A stretch of 64,000 nt of DNA, from NCBI GenBank assembly GCA_014529385.2, contig CM043966.1:40787037-40851036 (forward strand), written 5' to 3'. Under the pieces are notes generated by a model that was given only the letters and a program-made list of their open reading frames with translations, was not told the DNA's origin and ran no database searches. Made by a program: the position numbers and the translations under genes. This stretch comes from Adiantum capillus-veneris (taxonomy: Eukaryota > Streptophyta > Polypodiopsida > Polypodiales > Pteridaceae). Shown in pieces: positions 52,241 through 63,700 of this stretch. Position 1 is the stretch's first letter, and each line of letters starts with the position of its first letter.

Positions 52241-52800
52241 TTGGTTAAGGAAGAGGTGCTGCAAAGGAAGAAGGTGGAACCTCTTGCCATATCCAATGCT
52301 TCACCATTATGTTTTGATGGCTTTTATCAAATAAGTCATGATGCTGCTTCTGGAGGAATTATCATCTATGATGTACAAGGAAAACTTGTAAGGAAACAAG
52401 GGCTGAAACTTGACGTAAAAAGTAACAATAAAGCAGAGTACATGGCTCTTGAAGGTGGCTAGCACATCTGTTTACAGTTGGGAGTTAGACGCCTACAAAT
52501 TAAAGGAGATGCCTTGTTCGTTGTGTAGCAAGTATTGGGAGTATGGAAGAATAAGAATTTGAAACTAAAAAATATATGCTTCAAGGTGAAATTATTACTC
52601 AAAAAGTTTGAAGCATGGAGTTTGCAGCATATTGAAAGGTCTCAAAATGAAGAATCTCATGATGCTGCCCAAGAAATCATCACGTATGTTTGTGATGAAG
52701 TCAAATGCCCCTCTATATCATGGAAGGAAAGTGTTATCAATGGAGGTGTATTTTTTGTTGATAGGTGTTTTACCTGAAGGTCTACCATCCTCCAAAAAGT
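52241..52800 (+). pseudogene. GYP5 second (archaeal-type) RNase H
   Basis: FDGFYQISHDAASGGIIIYDVQGK (about 52312-52380), LDVKSNNKAEYMALEGG (about 52410-52460), then a TAG, LQLGVRRLQIKGDALFVV, another stop, QVLGVWKNKNLKLKN and HIERSQNEESHDAAQ (about 52630-52672). The motifs (NNKAEY, KGDA, ERSQNEESHD) follow the order of the extra RNase H of Tat elements. The catalytic acidic residues Glu (AEY) and Asp (GDA) remain. Confidence 0.85.
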
Positions 52801-54097
52801 ATGCTTTTATAAGAAAATCTAGAAAGTAAAAAATGCTTGATGATGTGCTTTGTATGAAAGGAAGTGATTTAGTATTGCATCGTGTGCCTTGGACAAAAGA
52901 AATTTACAAGATTTTGGTAGAAAATCATAAGGGATCTTGTGAAGGCCATTTTGCCATGAAGATTACGTTACATAAGATTCTGCAAGAAGTCTATGTGTGG
53001 CCAAGTATCTAGCAGGATGTTAATCATTGGCGCAAGTCTTGTTTATCTTGTCAAAAAATGGGGAAGAGAATTATGAAGCCTTAATTACAAAAGACAATTC
53101 TAGCTTTTGATGTGTTTGAAAAATGGGGTCTTGATGCTATTGGACCCTTATCCATGATTAGTAAAAGGAATGCTTACATCTTGATGGCAGTGGATTATTT
53201 GTCACGTTGGGTTGAAGCTAAAGCTATCAAACACATTACCATTAAGGAAATGGGAAAGTTTGTGTATGAACATATATGCTGCAAATTTTGTGTGCCACTA
53301 GAACTACTTTCTGATAGAGAACTAGGATTTAGAGGAGAGCTATTTGATTTCTAGTGTGAAGAGCTCAATCTACAACACATATACAGTTCTCCTTATTATC
53401 CATAATGCAATGGTATCAATGAAAGATTCAACAAAGAGTTGGTAAGAATCTTGACAAAGATGACCCAGACATATGTGAAAACTTGGGATTCAGAGTTGCC
53501 TTGCGCATTATGGGCCTATAGAATTTCTATCAAAACAAGCACATGGTTTTCTTCTTACCACTTGGTTTATAGCAAGGAAGCATTTCTGCCAATTGAAGTG
53601 GAGATTCCTGCACTTAAATTACTGTCATTGGGGGAGATGAAGAACACAGAGATACTTGACAAAAAAGGTTGTTGGATTTACAATGTTTACAATTGGATAG
53701 AGATTTGGCTTTGAGATACTATGAGGAAGTGTCAAAGAAAGCTCATATAAAGACTAATGAATGTGTCAAGGATAAGGGAATTGAAAAGGGTGATCTTGTG
53801 TTGCAATACAATAGTAAGTTGGACAATACTTTCCAAAAAAAGTTTCAAATTAAGTTGGAAAGTCATTTTACTCTTGTGAATAAGTTTGACAATGGAACAT
53901 ATCAGTTGACAGATTTGGGTGGTGCAGAACATAAATACCATGTTAATGGTTACATATTGAAGAAATATCTTGCACGTTTGATGACAATTGTGACAGATGA
54001 AATGTTGCCAATGGAAGAAGACAGTGTGAAGACATCTGTTTCTGGGAATGAGCTACAACAATTTTTCACCCTAGAAACCTCTGCTTGTCATGAATGA
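52801..54097 (+). pseudogene. GYP5 integrase
   Basis: H2C2 zinc finger in HKGSCEGHFAMKIT ... CLSCQKMGK (about 52925-53063). Core: EKWGLDAIGPL with the first Asp (about 53118), LLSDRELGF with the second (about 53305) and GINERFNKELV with the Glu (about 53413-53445). Stops at 53352 and 53402 fall where Trp and Gln are usual. A frameshift near 53680 leads to the C-terminal part (53669-54097: KGDLVLQYNSKLDN, KFQIKLESHFTLVNKFDNGTYQL), a GPY/F-like domain. No chromodomain, as expected for Tat. Confidence 0.88.
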
Positions 54098-54100
54098 TCA

Positions 54101-54117
54101 AGCAGGATAGGGGGGGT
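54101..54117 (+). other. GYP5 polypurine tract
   Basis: AGCAGGATAGGGGGGGTT immediately after the integrase frame. Confidence 0.75.
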
Positions 54118-55210
54118 TGGCAAGCTATATCATGCATTTTTTCGATGAGCATAAAGCCAGTAGATTATGCCAAAAAGCTTGCTAACTAGCCTCATGCATA
54201 TAAATGTACATAGTGCTTCGAGTCTTGGGAGTGACCATGTAAAAATTCATGTACAAAGGTTTGGTTTTTCCGGGCTTGTGTATTGGCGTTTTGGGTTGTT
54301 CATGTGCGAAAACAGGGTTTTCAATAATTATTTTCAGCCATCCTTTATAGCTTGTGAATCGGACTTGTACATGATGAGTTATGTGTGTCTGAAGTGGGTG
54401 GTCTCGACTTAGAAAGTGGTAGATACATGCAACAAAGGCAACCGGGCCAACTTGATGATCTAAAATTAGAAATGCTAAGATTTAAAATTTCTAAAGATAG
54501 TCAAAGTAATGGGCTCCGAGCCATGCTTTACAACGTCGCATTTGGTGGCCGGAGCGCGGCACGATGCTCCTGGGAATTTGGTCCTGAGAAGGGGTCAAGC
54601 TAGAAATTTTTGGTGGGAGTTGGAGAAGTACAAGAGAAAGATGCCTTATGGCATTGGGATTATCCCACATGGGAAGGGAGAAGGAGGAAGTGGGGGGTAT
54701 AAGGGGAGGATGGGGTGCCCATTAGGGGTGTATCAAAGGAGAGAGGAGCTCTCTCAAGCCTTGGCTATGGGGGCTCGTGGGCTTCATGGTGGAGAAGGTA
54801 GCATCATTTTGGATTCCCATTGCCTGCCCAAGTGCCTACCCACTCTTTTGGTCCCCTAAACACTAGGGACACCCCCTCCCTTGGGCCAACAGTCAATGAC
54901 ATCTCATTCCCTACGCAAAGAAGGCAAAAAATGGACCAATTGAAATAACCCTACAAGGAGAGTCTTGTCGGTTGAGAAGAGAGATAAGACCTCTTGGGAT
55001 AAGAGATAAAAAGAGGTCCCATTTTTATAGCTGCAATTCTCTACAGCAACAAAAAATGTATCTCTGTCATCTTTTATATGTTTTTAGCCTATGGATACTC
55101 TATGGACATCTACTCAATAAGAGATACATATTTATATCCTTGGTTTCTCCTAATTTCAAGTGTGCTTCATGCTAGAAGCGTTCTTCATCAATCTTCACAG
55201 GTGCTTATCA
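54118..55210 (+). repeat. GYP5 3' LTR (right end uncertain)
   Basis: Begins TGGCAAGCTATATC. GATAAAAAGAGG near 55003 may be the TATA box. The end is set at a CA near 55199-55210. No second copy for comparison. Confidence 0.5.
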
Positions 55211-55763
55211 CAGGTGGTTTCGGCAGTGCAATAGTTCTTCCTTTCGACGATGTGACTTGTGCAAGGCTATAGAGGCACTCATTTTCCTTGTCACTTGCAT
55301 GCTAATAATGCATAGTCATGAATCACAACAAAATTGACAATGATTACACTTAAATAAAAGACTAGTAGATAAGGAACATGATGCAAGTTTTGAAATCAAA
55401 ATCAGATTACCAGAGCTCAAGATAGATTGATTACAAAGCACGTAGAGTGGCTGCTCTGAGTCATATGCTCAAAAATTTATAAACCTTGTGCTAATGATAA
55501 GTGTGTCCTCCCCCATTTACAAAAATGAGCTTTATAACTAGGGCTTTCTTGGCCAGTGGTCTGGATTTACAAGGCTTAGACTCATTTATAGATTTCAAAG
55601 CTCGATTTTAGCATAAACTAGCTTAGAAATAGTATGAATAAATTCAAAGACTCTCATATAATTACAAATATTTCTTGGAAAAATAATAATGGGACATCAA
55701 AATTATAGGGCTCATGAAGAGGGAGTGGACTAGAAGGGCGCATGTCTGGTCCAGCTGCCACCA
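55211..55763 (-). repeat. LTR-like segment, minus strand, right edge of the 15.8-kb insertion
   Basis: On the minus strand it begins TGGTGGCAGCTGGACCAG at 55763, directly inside TGAAA, and has a TATA-like GGTTTATAAATT at about 55488. The first 130 bp match 40549-40420 (GGACCAG, CCCTTC, TTGTAATTATATGAGAGTC). The lower boundary near 55211 is not certain. Confidence 0.5.
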
Positions 55764-55768
55764 TGAAA
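55764..55768. repeat. TGAAA flanking the 15.8-kb insertion, right
   Basis: Matches 39961-39965. Confidence 0.8.
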
Positions 55769-55858
55769 GATTTGGTGCTATTGCAATATTACTTGGGCAT
55801 ATAATTTAAGTAGTGTGACGGTGGTATTGCCTTATGTCAAACAAGCTACATAGAATAG
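55764..55858 (+). pseudogene. COP1 reverse transcriptase, continuation fragment
   Basis: Reads MKDLVLLQYYLGI, stop, FK, stop, CDGGIALCQTSYIE, which is the copia RT stretch that follows the YVDD loop (pattern MKDLG-YFLG-GI-LSQ-Y). It fits onto the break of COP1 at 39965. Similarity ends near 55858. Confidence 0.82.
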
Positions 55859-56088
55859 TTTCCCTCATTATCGAGGGGGGTGTCTATTCCACCATTATTG
55901 CTCATTTCTTTTAGTGTTTGTGTGAAAATCCTCAATTGTTTTTTACTTTTAGTGTATTTAATTGCTAAAACATTAAAAAAAGTCTCCATGACGTAGAGTG
56001 TTGCCAACACCTTCTAGCTCTATAAGATTTTTGGGCTTGTTGTCAACGGTTGCAGGCTTAACCCCCCAATCAAACTATCTGGCCATAG
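55859..56088 (+). other. Non-coding stretch before GYP6 gag
   Basis: No LTR ends or primer site recognised. Probably GYP6 leader. Confidence 0.35.
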
Positions 56089-57400
56089 ATGCAAGGTGCT
56101 CGCCCTCTTTGGAGCATGTTTGAATGTTTTTTGGTGACTTCACATGATCTACCAATGCCCTACATGGCCATAGACCCTGCCTTTGGACCCGGTGCACCCA
56201 TAGAGGCTTCTGAACATGTTGACCCACTTTTAGATGATGAGATAGAGTTTATGGAGATTGACCTCGGTGAGGGGGATGACTAGGAACCCTTGGAGGATGA
56301 TAATGATAACTATGACCTGGTTGATCCTTCTGATACCCTTACAAAGATGGAGCTCTCTAGCAGGATATTAATTTTAATGCCAAATTGACCACCTTAGAAA
56401 AAGTACAAGCTGATGTAGCCACGATGCTACAAATAATCTCCACATGTCTAGACACACTTACCACTGCTTCAATGGCATCTCTGAGGGCACCCACATGACG
56501 AGTGAGTGTAGCCTCACCAGTGGTTACAAGGGTCGAGGCTGATGCATCTACGAAGCCATGCATAGAGACAACCTCAACTTTGCTCAAGGATTTCGAATTG
56601 CCCAATTTTGGGGGAGTTGAAAGGGATAGGAATAAAGATCATGTGAACATGTTCCTAGCCAAGTGGTCGGATATCCATGCATTGCAGAAGCAGCCTATCC
56701 ATGTGAAACTCATAGAGGCTAGTTTCCTATTGACGGTCAAGCCATGCAATTGGTGGATGAGTTTGATCATTTGTCCTGCCACTTAGGCAAAGTTCAAAAT
56801 GATGTTTCAAAAAGGGTTCCTTCTAGGCAGTGAGGAAGATCGAAACTGGGAGTTATGGGACAAGCGCTTGATGCAGAACAAGTCCCTAACTCAGTACATT
56901 TCAGACTCTAGAGAGATCGTGCTCAAGTTAAAGGGAATCGATGCATTCCAAACTTTGAGGGGCTTCAAGAGGGGCATCAAAAATGAATACCTTGAGTACG
57001 TTGAGCCTCTGTAGCCAAAGGACTTATCTAAAGGGATCAAGTACACACAGACATACAATGACATCAAGCATCGTGGTGCACGAGATCGGGCAGGTAGAGT
57101 TGGGAAAAAGAGAAAAAGGGGTCAGGGTTTAAATGGAAGGGGTTCCGTAGTGAGAGGTAGGGGGAGAGGACTGACCAAGACGGTCAGGGTAGTCGTTGGA
57201 GATAAAACTGCGACCAATTAAAACGAACAAGAACCCAAATTGTCAAAAAAAGAGAGCTATGTTAAAGCGCAAAAGAAAAATCACTGCTTTAGTTGCAATG
57301 AAGTAGGGTACACCAATGCCTAATGCACAAAGCTCAAAGCTATCACGAGTGGCAATGAGTCTAAGAGAGATTGGAAAATCCTCTAGGTGATTGCACATAG
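56089..57400 (+). pseudogene. GYP6 gag
   Basis: Acidic N-terminal part (56089-56283: IDPAFGPGAPIEASEHVDPL), then, after stops, the gag core LLKDFELPNFGGVERDRNKDHVNMFL and CNWWMSLIICPAT (56570-56784), MMFQKGFLLGSEEDRNWELWDKRL (56799-57014) and a basic RG-rich stretch (about 57080-57200, GRGSVVRGRGRGL). The zinc knuckle reads CFSCNEVGYTNA-stop-C (about 57290-57331), with the His replaced by Tyr. Confidence 0.78.
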
Positions 57401-57960
57401 TGTAGACACTTCTTTTTAGTTTCGAAGAATCTAGGTAGGTGATAGTGTGCCACTATGAGGAGCACCATGCTTGTTCCATGGCACCAGATATGTGGCATCC
57501 TAGCGTAGGTTTGCATGACATGGTGTGCATGCATGGAACCATAGGTGGTTGTAGAGTCACTGTTTTCATAGATGATGGAGCTAGCCATAACTTCCTAAAC
57601 TACACATTGGTTACGAAGTTAAGGTTTTTGGATACAGTGAGTAATCATGAGTTCATTGTTGGCTTAGAAAATGGTTATTATAAGACGGTATGGAATATTG
57701 TAGTCTTGGGGGTTTCATTAGCCATGTAGGAATACGAGGCTATGCTTGATTTTTAGGTCATGCATTTGGCTAGGACAGACATGTATCTAAGCAGGGAGTG
57801 GCTATATAGTCTGGGCCCTAGACTTGTGAGGAGCTATTTTCACAACACGCTATAGTTTGAGCGTGGCGGTAAGGTCATCACTCGAGAGGATGACCGTAGT
57901 GTCCCCTCTACCCCTCTCGTCTGTTCCATACAGCTTCACAAAGCAACCCATAGAGATCAG
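57401..57960 (+). pseudogene. GYP6 protease
   Basis: Open piece 57439-57729 with VTVFIDDGASHNFLNYTLV (about 57560-57610). The active site is Asp-Asp-Gly-Ala, like the Asp-Asp-Gly of GYP3. Downstream ARTDMYLSREWLYSLGPRLV (about 57770-57830) corresponds to the ILGxxWL flap region, mutated, with two stops between. Confidence 0.72.
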
Positions 57961-58159
57961 ATAGCAGAGGTATATGCTTGTTACTCTCTTTTAAATTTTG
58001 TTCTTTTAAGTGAAAGTAATAAAAGTGTTTTTGTAATTGAAACTATAATTAATGTTTTCATAGACGAACATTGTAAAATATGGCCTTTGACAAGACCCAC
58101 TATTTGAGAACCCTGTCTGGCATGCATGGGATTTGAAAACCAAAAAATCCAAGGCAAAA

Positions 58160-59150
58160 GAGACCATTAAGAAAAAGTACAGATGCCTTAATGAATTTAT
58201 TAGAGAAGTTCCAGGATGTATTTCCTGATGATTTACTAGATGGTTTGCTACCATATTGAGAAGTAGACTATGGCATCGATGTTATGCTAGGGTAAAAACC
58301 TATAAACAAATTTACTTATAGATTAAGCCACTCCAAATCACAAGAGGTGAAAAAAAATTAACGGAATATTTGATCAAATGCTTTATTTGGCCTAGTTCTA
58401 GTCCGTGGGCATCACCTATTCTTCTAGTAAAGAAGAATGATGGATATATGTGAATGTGCATAGATTATAGGGCTCTTCATTATAACAATTAAGAATAAAT
58501 ACTCAATGTCATGTATGATGAGTTTTTTAATCAATTCTTTGGGTCAAAGTATTTTTCTAAAATTGACCTAAGATTTGGCTATTATGAGATTAGAATTAGA
58601 CTAGAAGATGTTGTAAAGCCAACGTTTAGGATCGCTTTGGGCATTTTGAGTTTTCCAATATGCCATTCAGGCTAACCAATGCACCAACAACATTCATGAT
58701 GCTGATGGACAACATTTTACGTCCATATTTAGAAAAACTCATAGTAGTTTTCCTAGATGATATACTAGCCTACAACAAATCTCAAAAATAATACTTAGGA
58801 ATATTTGAGTTTAGTGTTCGAATAATTGAGAAAACATAAATTATTTGCAAAGAAAAACAATAGTGATTTTTTTGAGATCAAGATTCTTCATTTGGGTCAC
58901 ATCATTTTCGCAAAGGCAATGCAGGTGGAACTTGAGAAAGTGGAATCTATTCTCAGGTGGCTACAACACCAAAAAAGCTCAAAGAGCTGCATATTTTTCT
59001 TGGCATGTGGGGCTTTACCAACAATAATTGAAGAACTACGTGAAGATTGCAATCCCGTTGATAGACTAGTTAAGGTCAAAAAGCAATTATATAACTTGGG
59101 GAAGCCCATTAGACAAGCTTTGAAAACCTTAAGGTGGCTATAGCAGTTGC
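58160..59150 (+). pseudogene. GYP6 reverse transcriptase, heavily decayed
   Basis: Readable scraps: LLEKFQDVFPDDLLDGLLPY (about 58200), then palm pieces SKIDLRFGYYEIRI-like near 58555, LTNAPTTFMMLMDN near 58670, VVFLDDILAYN near 58745 (catalytic Asp pair present) and LHLGHIIFAKAMQVELEKVE at 58890-58950. Every frame is used at some point. The RT identity is clear from motif order. Confidence 0.72.
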
Positions 59151-59640
59151 ACCTCTGTTGACTATAGTGGATCCAAAGGAGTCATTTGTCTTGGAGACAA
59201 ATGCAAGTAATGAGGTTGTAGGAGGTGTGATTATGCAAAGGGGATGACCAATTGCATTTGAAAGCAAAAATTTAGATCGTGTCGAACATAACTACTCGAC
59301 CTATGAGCAAGAATTACTGGCTATAGTACATGCACTTAAATAGTGGAGACACTATTTATATGGTACCACTTTTGAGGTCTAGACAACCATGAAAGTCTAA
59401 ATTGGCTTTCTAGTCAGAATGATATGAAGGGTAGAAAAGCTTGGTGGGTGGAGATCTTGACCTTCAAATACGTTACCAAAGAAGTAAATGTAACATAGTG
59501 GCATATGCATTGAGTTGCATGCCACAAATTAATGAATTAAGCCTCACAGTCTTCAAAAATGAATTCTTGGAGTCACTATGTGGCTTATGTGAGCACAATC
59601 CATGCTTTACAAAGGTCTGGTGCATTGTACGTGATCACAC
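59151..59640 (+). pseudogene. GYP6 RNase H, decayed
   Basis: VAPLLTIVDPKESFVLETNASNEVV (about 59145-59220; the catalytic Asp is Asn), AFESKNLDRVEHNYSTYEQELLAIVHALK (59250-59340), stop, WRHYLYG; then 59441-59656 with YQRSKCNIVAYALSCMPQ, the end of RNase H (usually NVVADALSR). No integrase follows. Confidence 0.75.
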
Positions 59641-59653
59641 TACTTCACAGACA

Positions 59654-59930
59654 TGACCACCTCCCTCATCGGCACGTAGTGCTAGTCCGAAGAGATAAGT
59701 CTGTGAGTGCGCATGTGTGTGGATGTGTGCGTGCATGATGTAGTGTGGTGTGTGTAGGGAAGGGAAGAAGCACAAGACGGTGGGTGGAGCAACCTCTCAG
59801 GAACTTTGAGTGAGGTGCTCCTTATTCATATGTATATAATGAATAAGGGCATGTATACACGGTGGGCCGGGCTGTCAACAGACACCTAACGTTCGGCCTG
59901 AGCAAAAGGAACAGGGCCTTTACCCCAACA
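59654..59930 (-). repeat. COP3 3' LTR
   Basis: On the minus strand begins TGTTGGGGTAAAGG at 59930, directly after the purine tract. Contains TTATATACATATG (about 59835). The far end near 59654 is a guess from a TG on the plus strand. Plus-strand TGTGTG-rich low-complexity at 59700-59760 lies inside it. Confidence 0.55.
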
Positions 59931-60839
59931 AACTCCCACTTAAAGGTGATTCATCGATAAGTGAGACCTACTAGCTAAACTACTAGTATGTACAAGAAAG
60001 TAAGTGAGAGACTCTCTCAACCTATGCCCACTGGCTCACTTTGTCGATCTACACGCAGTCGTATCCTCTCTGGTGGTAGGCGAGCATGCATACCCATGTT
60101 AGAGCCTGCATGTAAATCCCGTAGAAAACTCTGTATGGCCTACAAAACTCCACTATGCATCATGCTAGTGTCAGCCATCGCACAACTGACAACCCTTGCT
60201 GTAAATGCTCCCACTGCAGCTGCTAGATCGGGCCTCAACATTAACAAGTCAAACATGAAACACCCAAACATTGACAAAATCTGTGCAAACCTAGTTGTAC
60301 TCACCTACCCTACACTATCTGCAATCACTACATCATTAGGACTACCCATCGCATATGGATGTGTCAACATTGACACTGGGAAACCTACATCCCTGTCACA
60401 GCAAAACTATGCGTCCTAGTACCAACTCATTAGCCTCTAACATGAGCATATCAAATAACTCCTTGTCTATTTGTGTCTCTAGGTATAAAACCTGCTCTAC
60501 CTCTGCCTGCACAAGCTCTGACAACACCTGATGTGTCTTACTAAAGCACTATCACTCTACCTCTATCTCTATAGAGTCTACTGACACGTCCTGCACAACT
60601 AAATTCTCTGTCTCATGAGCATGGTGGAGCTCACCTGTGAAAGAGACACATCTTGTTGATTGCTCAAAGCATGCCAACAAAAAATGTGAGACTACACCAT
60701 CTCAGGATATACCAGGTCAGTGCGGGCTCCTCTGGCAATCAGTAGTGAACCACAATGCATCTGGAAAAACTGCTCTCTAAGCAATAATTGATAACCAAAG
60801 TCTACTAACTATCTCAGTGAGATCAAGCTCTATCTCAAC
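59931..60839 (-). other. COP3 unassigned internal region
   Basis: About 900 bp between protease remnant and polypurine tract. A 143-codon plus-strand frame (59988-60419, MYKKVSERLSQPMPTGSLCR) is open but shows no domain and lies antisense to the element; probably chance. Confidence 0.35.
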
Positions 60840-61045
60840 TGAGGAACGTAGCACACATGTCGTAGTGTGTATAATGCACCACTGGGCAAAGACAAACAAA
60901 TGTCTCCTTCACTTGCAATGTCAAACACCAAACCATCGGCCAAGTTTAGACAACCAAAACTCCCACTAGAGAAGGTGCTAAACTAGTCACAATGTGGTGT
61001 GACATGGAAAAATGCATCCTCATCTAGCAACCAACGTGGAGAAGT
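60840..61045 (-). pseudogene. COP3 copia protease remnant
   Basis: The minus strand reads RWLLDEDAFFHVTPH, then GSFGCLNLADGLVFDIASEG and ICLSLPSGALYTLRHV. This matches the copia protease pattern WLLDSGA-HVTP ... VKLANG-IG-G-I ... LKDVRYVP. The Asp-Ser-Gly active site is altered to Asp-Glu-Asp. No integrase follows within the expected distance. Confidence 0.65.
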
Positions 61046-62130
61046 GTCACTGTGCTCAAAGACATGTAATCAGGGGAACGTTAAAGGCAAATGTGACATC
61101 ACCGTCACTGGCATATGAAGCCATTGCTTTAGCATGTGGCAAAACCTCATGTGCACCATGCATAAATATCTGGTACTATCTCATACACCTGAAACAACGA
61201 CACCTAATGTGTCCTGTGTGATCACAATGCCAGCATCATATATATCGGCAAGAACGAGACTGCCATCTCTCAATGTCACACATGTTTACTGCCATAAGTG
61301 AATGCCAAAATGGCAACAAAGTGGGAGATCACTCGACCACTATGCAATCATGAAACCATGACCAATCACATCAAAATCGATGCTCACATATGTAAAAAAC
61401 AACTCCACAATCTGCTATCTGCAAGCATAAACTAAGAAAAATTGTTCAACCGAGCATAAAGTGCATAACCATATACGCAAGTAGAGAGCAAACTAGCTCA
61501 AAATGCATCCCACAAGAGAAACTGCCTCTACAAAATCCTGCAAAAACTTGTGACTGTCTATCTATAGCCACACAAGCTTACACATTCCTCACTCCTACGA
61601 GAGTGGGTACAAGAACACCAAGCTCTGTCCAAGATGACAAAACCTATCAAAGTGAGAGTAAACACTCAATCACTGTCAAAGTGGGAATATATCAACCATT
61701 GTACAAGATGGCATAACATTGCAAACTTTTATGGCAAGAAGACGGGGAAAAATGAACAGAATTTCCTTGGCAAAATGAGTCAAAACTCAACGCAAACCAC
61801 AAGCCAAAAAACTGTAGATAACTGCTAGAGTGGGAGTTAACTCGACCACTAAACCATCACAGTGTAAATTACAAATACGTGCAAAACATGGCGATAATCT
61901 AGGAAAAATCTGGCAAAGTTTCTTTTGAAAACTGAGCAAAAACTCAAAAATATCACCAAATATGCATGAAAATAGACACTCAGTGTCTCGGTAGAAAAAC
62001 CCACAAATGACATACATAACACTGCCAAAAGCCTAGCAAAACAGTTCATTGCTGACCGAGTGACTCTATGGACGTATACCTATCCAAAAACACCTGTAAA
62101 CTTGTGAACCGTCAACAAGTGGGAGCAAAA
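61046..62130 (-). repeat. COP3 leader with diverged repeats
   Basis: Non-coding. Blocks of the form GTGGGAG(A/T)-ACTCGACCACTA recur at about 61321 and 61830, with weaker copies near 61650 and 62116. Spacing suggests multiples of about 170-180 bp. No gag frame found. Confidence 0.5.
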
Positions 62131-62700
62131 TTCTCTTCATATGACAAGTAAGACCAAAAGTCTCTTCATATTCACTACCTTCCAATTATACATAACCTTT
62201 TACAACAAGTTGAGCCTTGTAGCAATCAATCTCACCATCTAGCTTACAAATCAACTTGTAAAACCACTTTGTACCAATGGCCTTTTTCTAGGAAGCAAAT
62301 CATATAAAGTCCATGTGTCATTTTCCATAAGTGTATCATATTCTAATTGCATCTTAGCCATCCAATTTTTTGAATTTTGTGCTTCATCAAAAGAAAGAGG
62401 TTCCTCTTCATTACACAAACTAGAAACAACAAGATCATAACAATCTAATGCATATGATGCATAGCAAGAACCAAGAGTATGACTAGACATAGGTGCATGC
62501 AATTTACTATCACGCAAAGTATACACTTGCCATTTTGGCATACCCCTAGCCTCTTCATTCTCAACCTTTTACACATCAAGTTCATCATGTCCATCTGTAT
62601 CAGTAATAAGCTCATCCCTAACTTTTTTGAAAACCCCCATATGTTATACATGTGCCTCATTAGAGCTTACATTCAAGTTTTTACCATTAAAAAGAGGCAA
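62131..62700 (-). pseudogene. COP4 reverse transcriptase N-terminus
   Basis: Minus-strand frame 62541-62251 reads MPKWQVYTLRDSKLHAPMSS, then CNEEEPLSFDEAQNSKNWMAKMQLEYDTLMENDTW. After a shift, KWFYKLICKLDGEIDCYKAQLVVKGYV and EGSEYEETF follow down to about 62135. These are the copia RT fingers; palm and YVDD are missing. Confidence 0.82.
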
Positions 62701-63700
62701 CAACGTGTTGTAAATGTCCTATGAGCTTACATCATTGACGTTGTTACATGATAACAAAGGCTGGATAGAATCTTCCACAAATACAGCATCTTGTGAAACC
62801 AAGATACATTTTATTGGATGGTATAACCAGTAACCTTTTCTTTCAAGATTGTAACCAACAAAAATACATTTGAGAGCCTTATCATCTAATTTTTTGCATT
62901 GCATTTGTGGCACCAAAGCATAAGGTAAACAAACAAAAAACGTGCATGTGATCAACAGATAGCTTATTATCATGCCATGCCTCATAAGGATTCACAGATT
63001 GCAAAGCTTTGGTAGGACACCTATTAAGTACATAAGTAGCACATTTGACATCCTCAAGCCAAAACAAATGTGGTAAAGGTTGACTCTTGACCATACATAG
63101 TGCCATCTTCGTAAGCGGCTTATTTTTCTTTCAGCAACACCATTTTGTTGCTATGTACATTGTATACGGAATTATACATTCTTGTTTTATCCACGACTAT
63201 CTAAAATGCATTAAATTTAGGAGACATATATTTCCCACCTTGATCTGAACAGAGGGCGCCATTCGTACATTTAGAGACATTTTTAGCCATAACCAAAAAT
63301 TGCTTGAAAACACATGAACACTTCAAACTTATTGTTAAGCGGATACACCCATGCATGCATGGAGTAATCATCAATGAAAGTCACAAAGTCATCTTCTGGG
63401 AACTTTGAATGCTGCATTTTACCCACAATACACAAGTTGCAACATGCATGTAGCCCTTATTGAACCATCCTTTGGGATGTTTGAAGGTTCCATCTTATCC
63501 AAAATACAACATTCACAAACATGCTTAGAAGGTGCTTCAAGAGATAGAAAAGAAGAAACCATATCAAATTTCTACAAACGTAACAAAGTAACAAAATGCA
63601 AATGCCCAAAATGTGGATGACAAAGTTTTGCATATGAAATAGCCTTTGAATCTACAATTTCATTTGCAAAATTCTACCCACACTTTTCGTACAAAGTGAA
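62701..63700 (-). pseudogene. COP4 integrase and pre-integrase
   Basis: The minus strand reads, from the top, SKAISYAKLCHPHFGHLHF (about 63655-63600), PSKHVCECCILDKM, VTFIDDYSMHAWVYP (about 63385-63340), QNGVAERK (about 63150, catalytic Glu kept), DVKCATYVLNRCPTKALQSVNPYEAWH (63055-62970) and KLDDKALKCIFVGYNLERKGYWLYHP (62895-62820). Several frames are used. The first catalytic Asp region is not readable. Confidence 0.8.

Larger units (their letters stand above)
51954..55210 (+). mobile_element. GYP5: 3' half of a Tat-like Ty3/gypsy element
   Basis: Starts abruptly at 51954 in the RT-RNase H join and continues through a second (archaeal-type) RNase H, integrase, polypurine tract and 3' LTR. 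The double RNase H marks the Tat lineage of plant gypsy elements. LTR, gag, protease and most of RT are missing on the left. Confidence 0.8.
55859..59640 (+). mobile_element. GYP6: decayed Ty3/gypsy element without visible LTRs
   Basis: Gag, protease, RT and RNase H remnants in order on the plus strand, with many stops. Integrase and LTRs are absent. One of the oldest elements in the window judging by decay. Confidence 0.75.
59654..62130 (-). mobile_element. COP3: deleted, non-autonomous copia-like element, minus strand
   Basis: On the minus strand: repeated non-coding leader, a copia protease remnant, then non-coding sequence without integrase, RT or RNase H, then a copia-type polypurine tract (TAAGTGGGAGTTTG) and LTR. 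The pol genes are replaced by about 900 bp that I cannot assign. The left end is set by the LTR; the right end is where COP4 coding sequence begins. Confidence 0.55.

Noticed and set aside
59988-60419. 143-codon plus-strand frame in COP3
   Set aside because: Antisense to the element, no domain, low-complexity Ser/Thr/Ala content.
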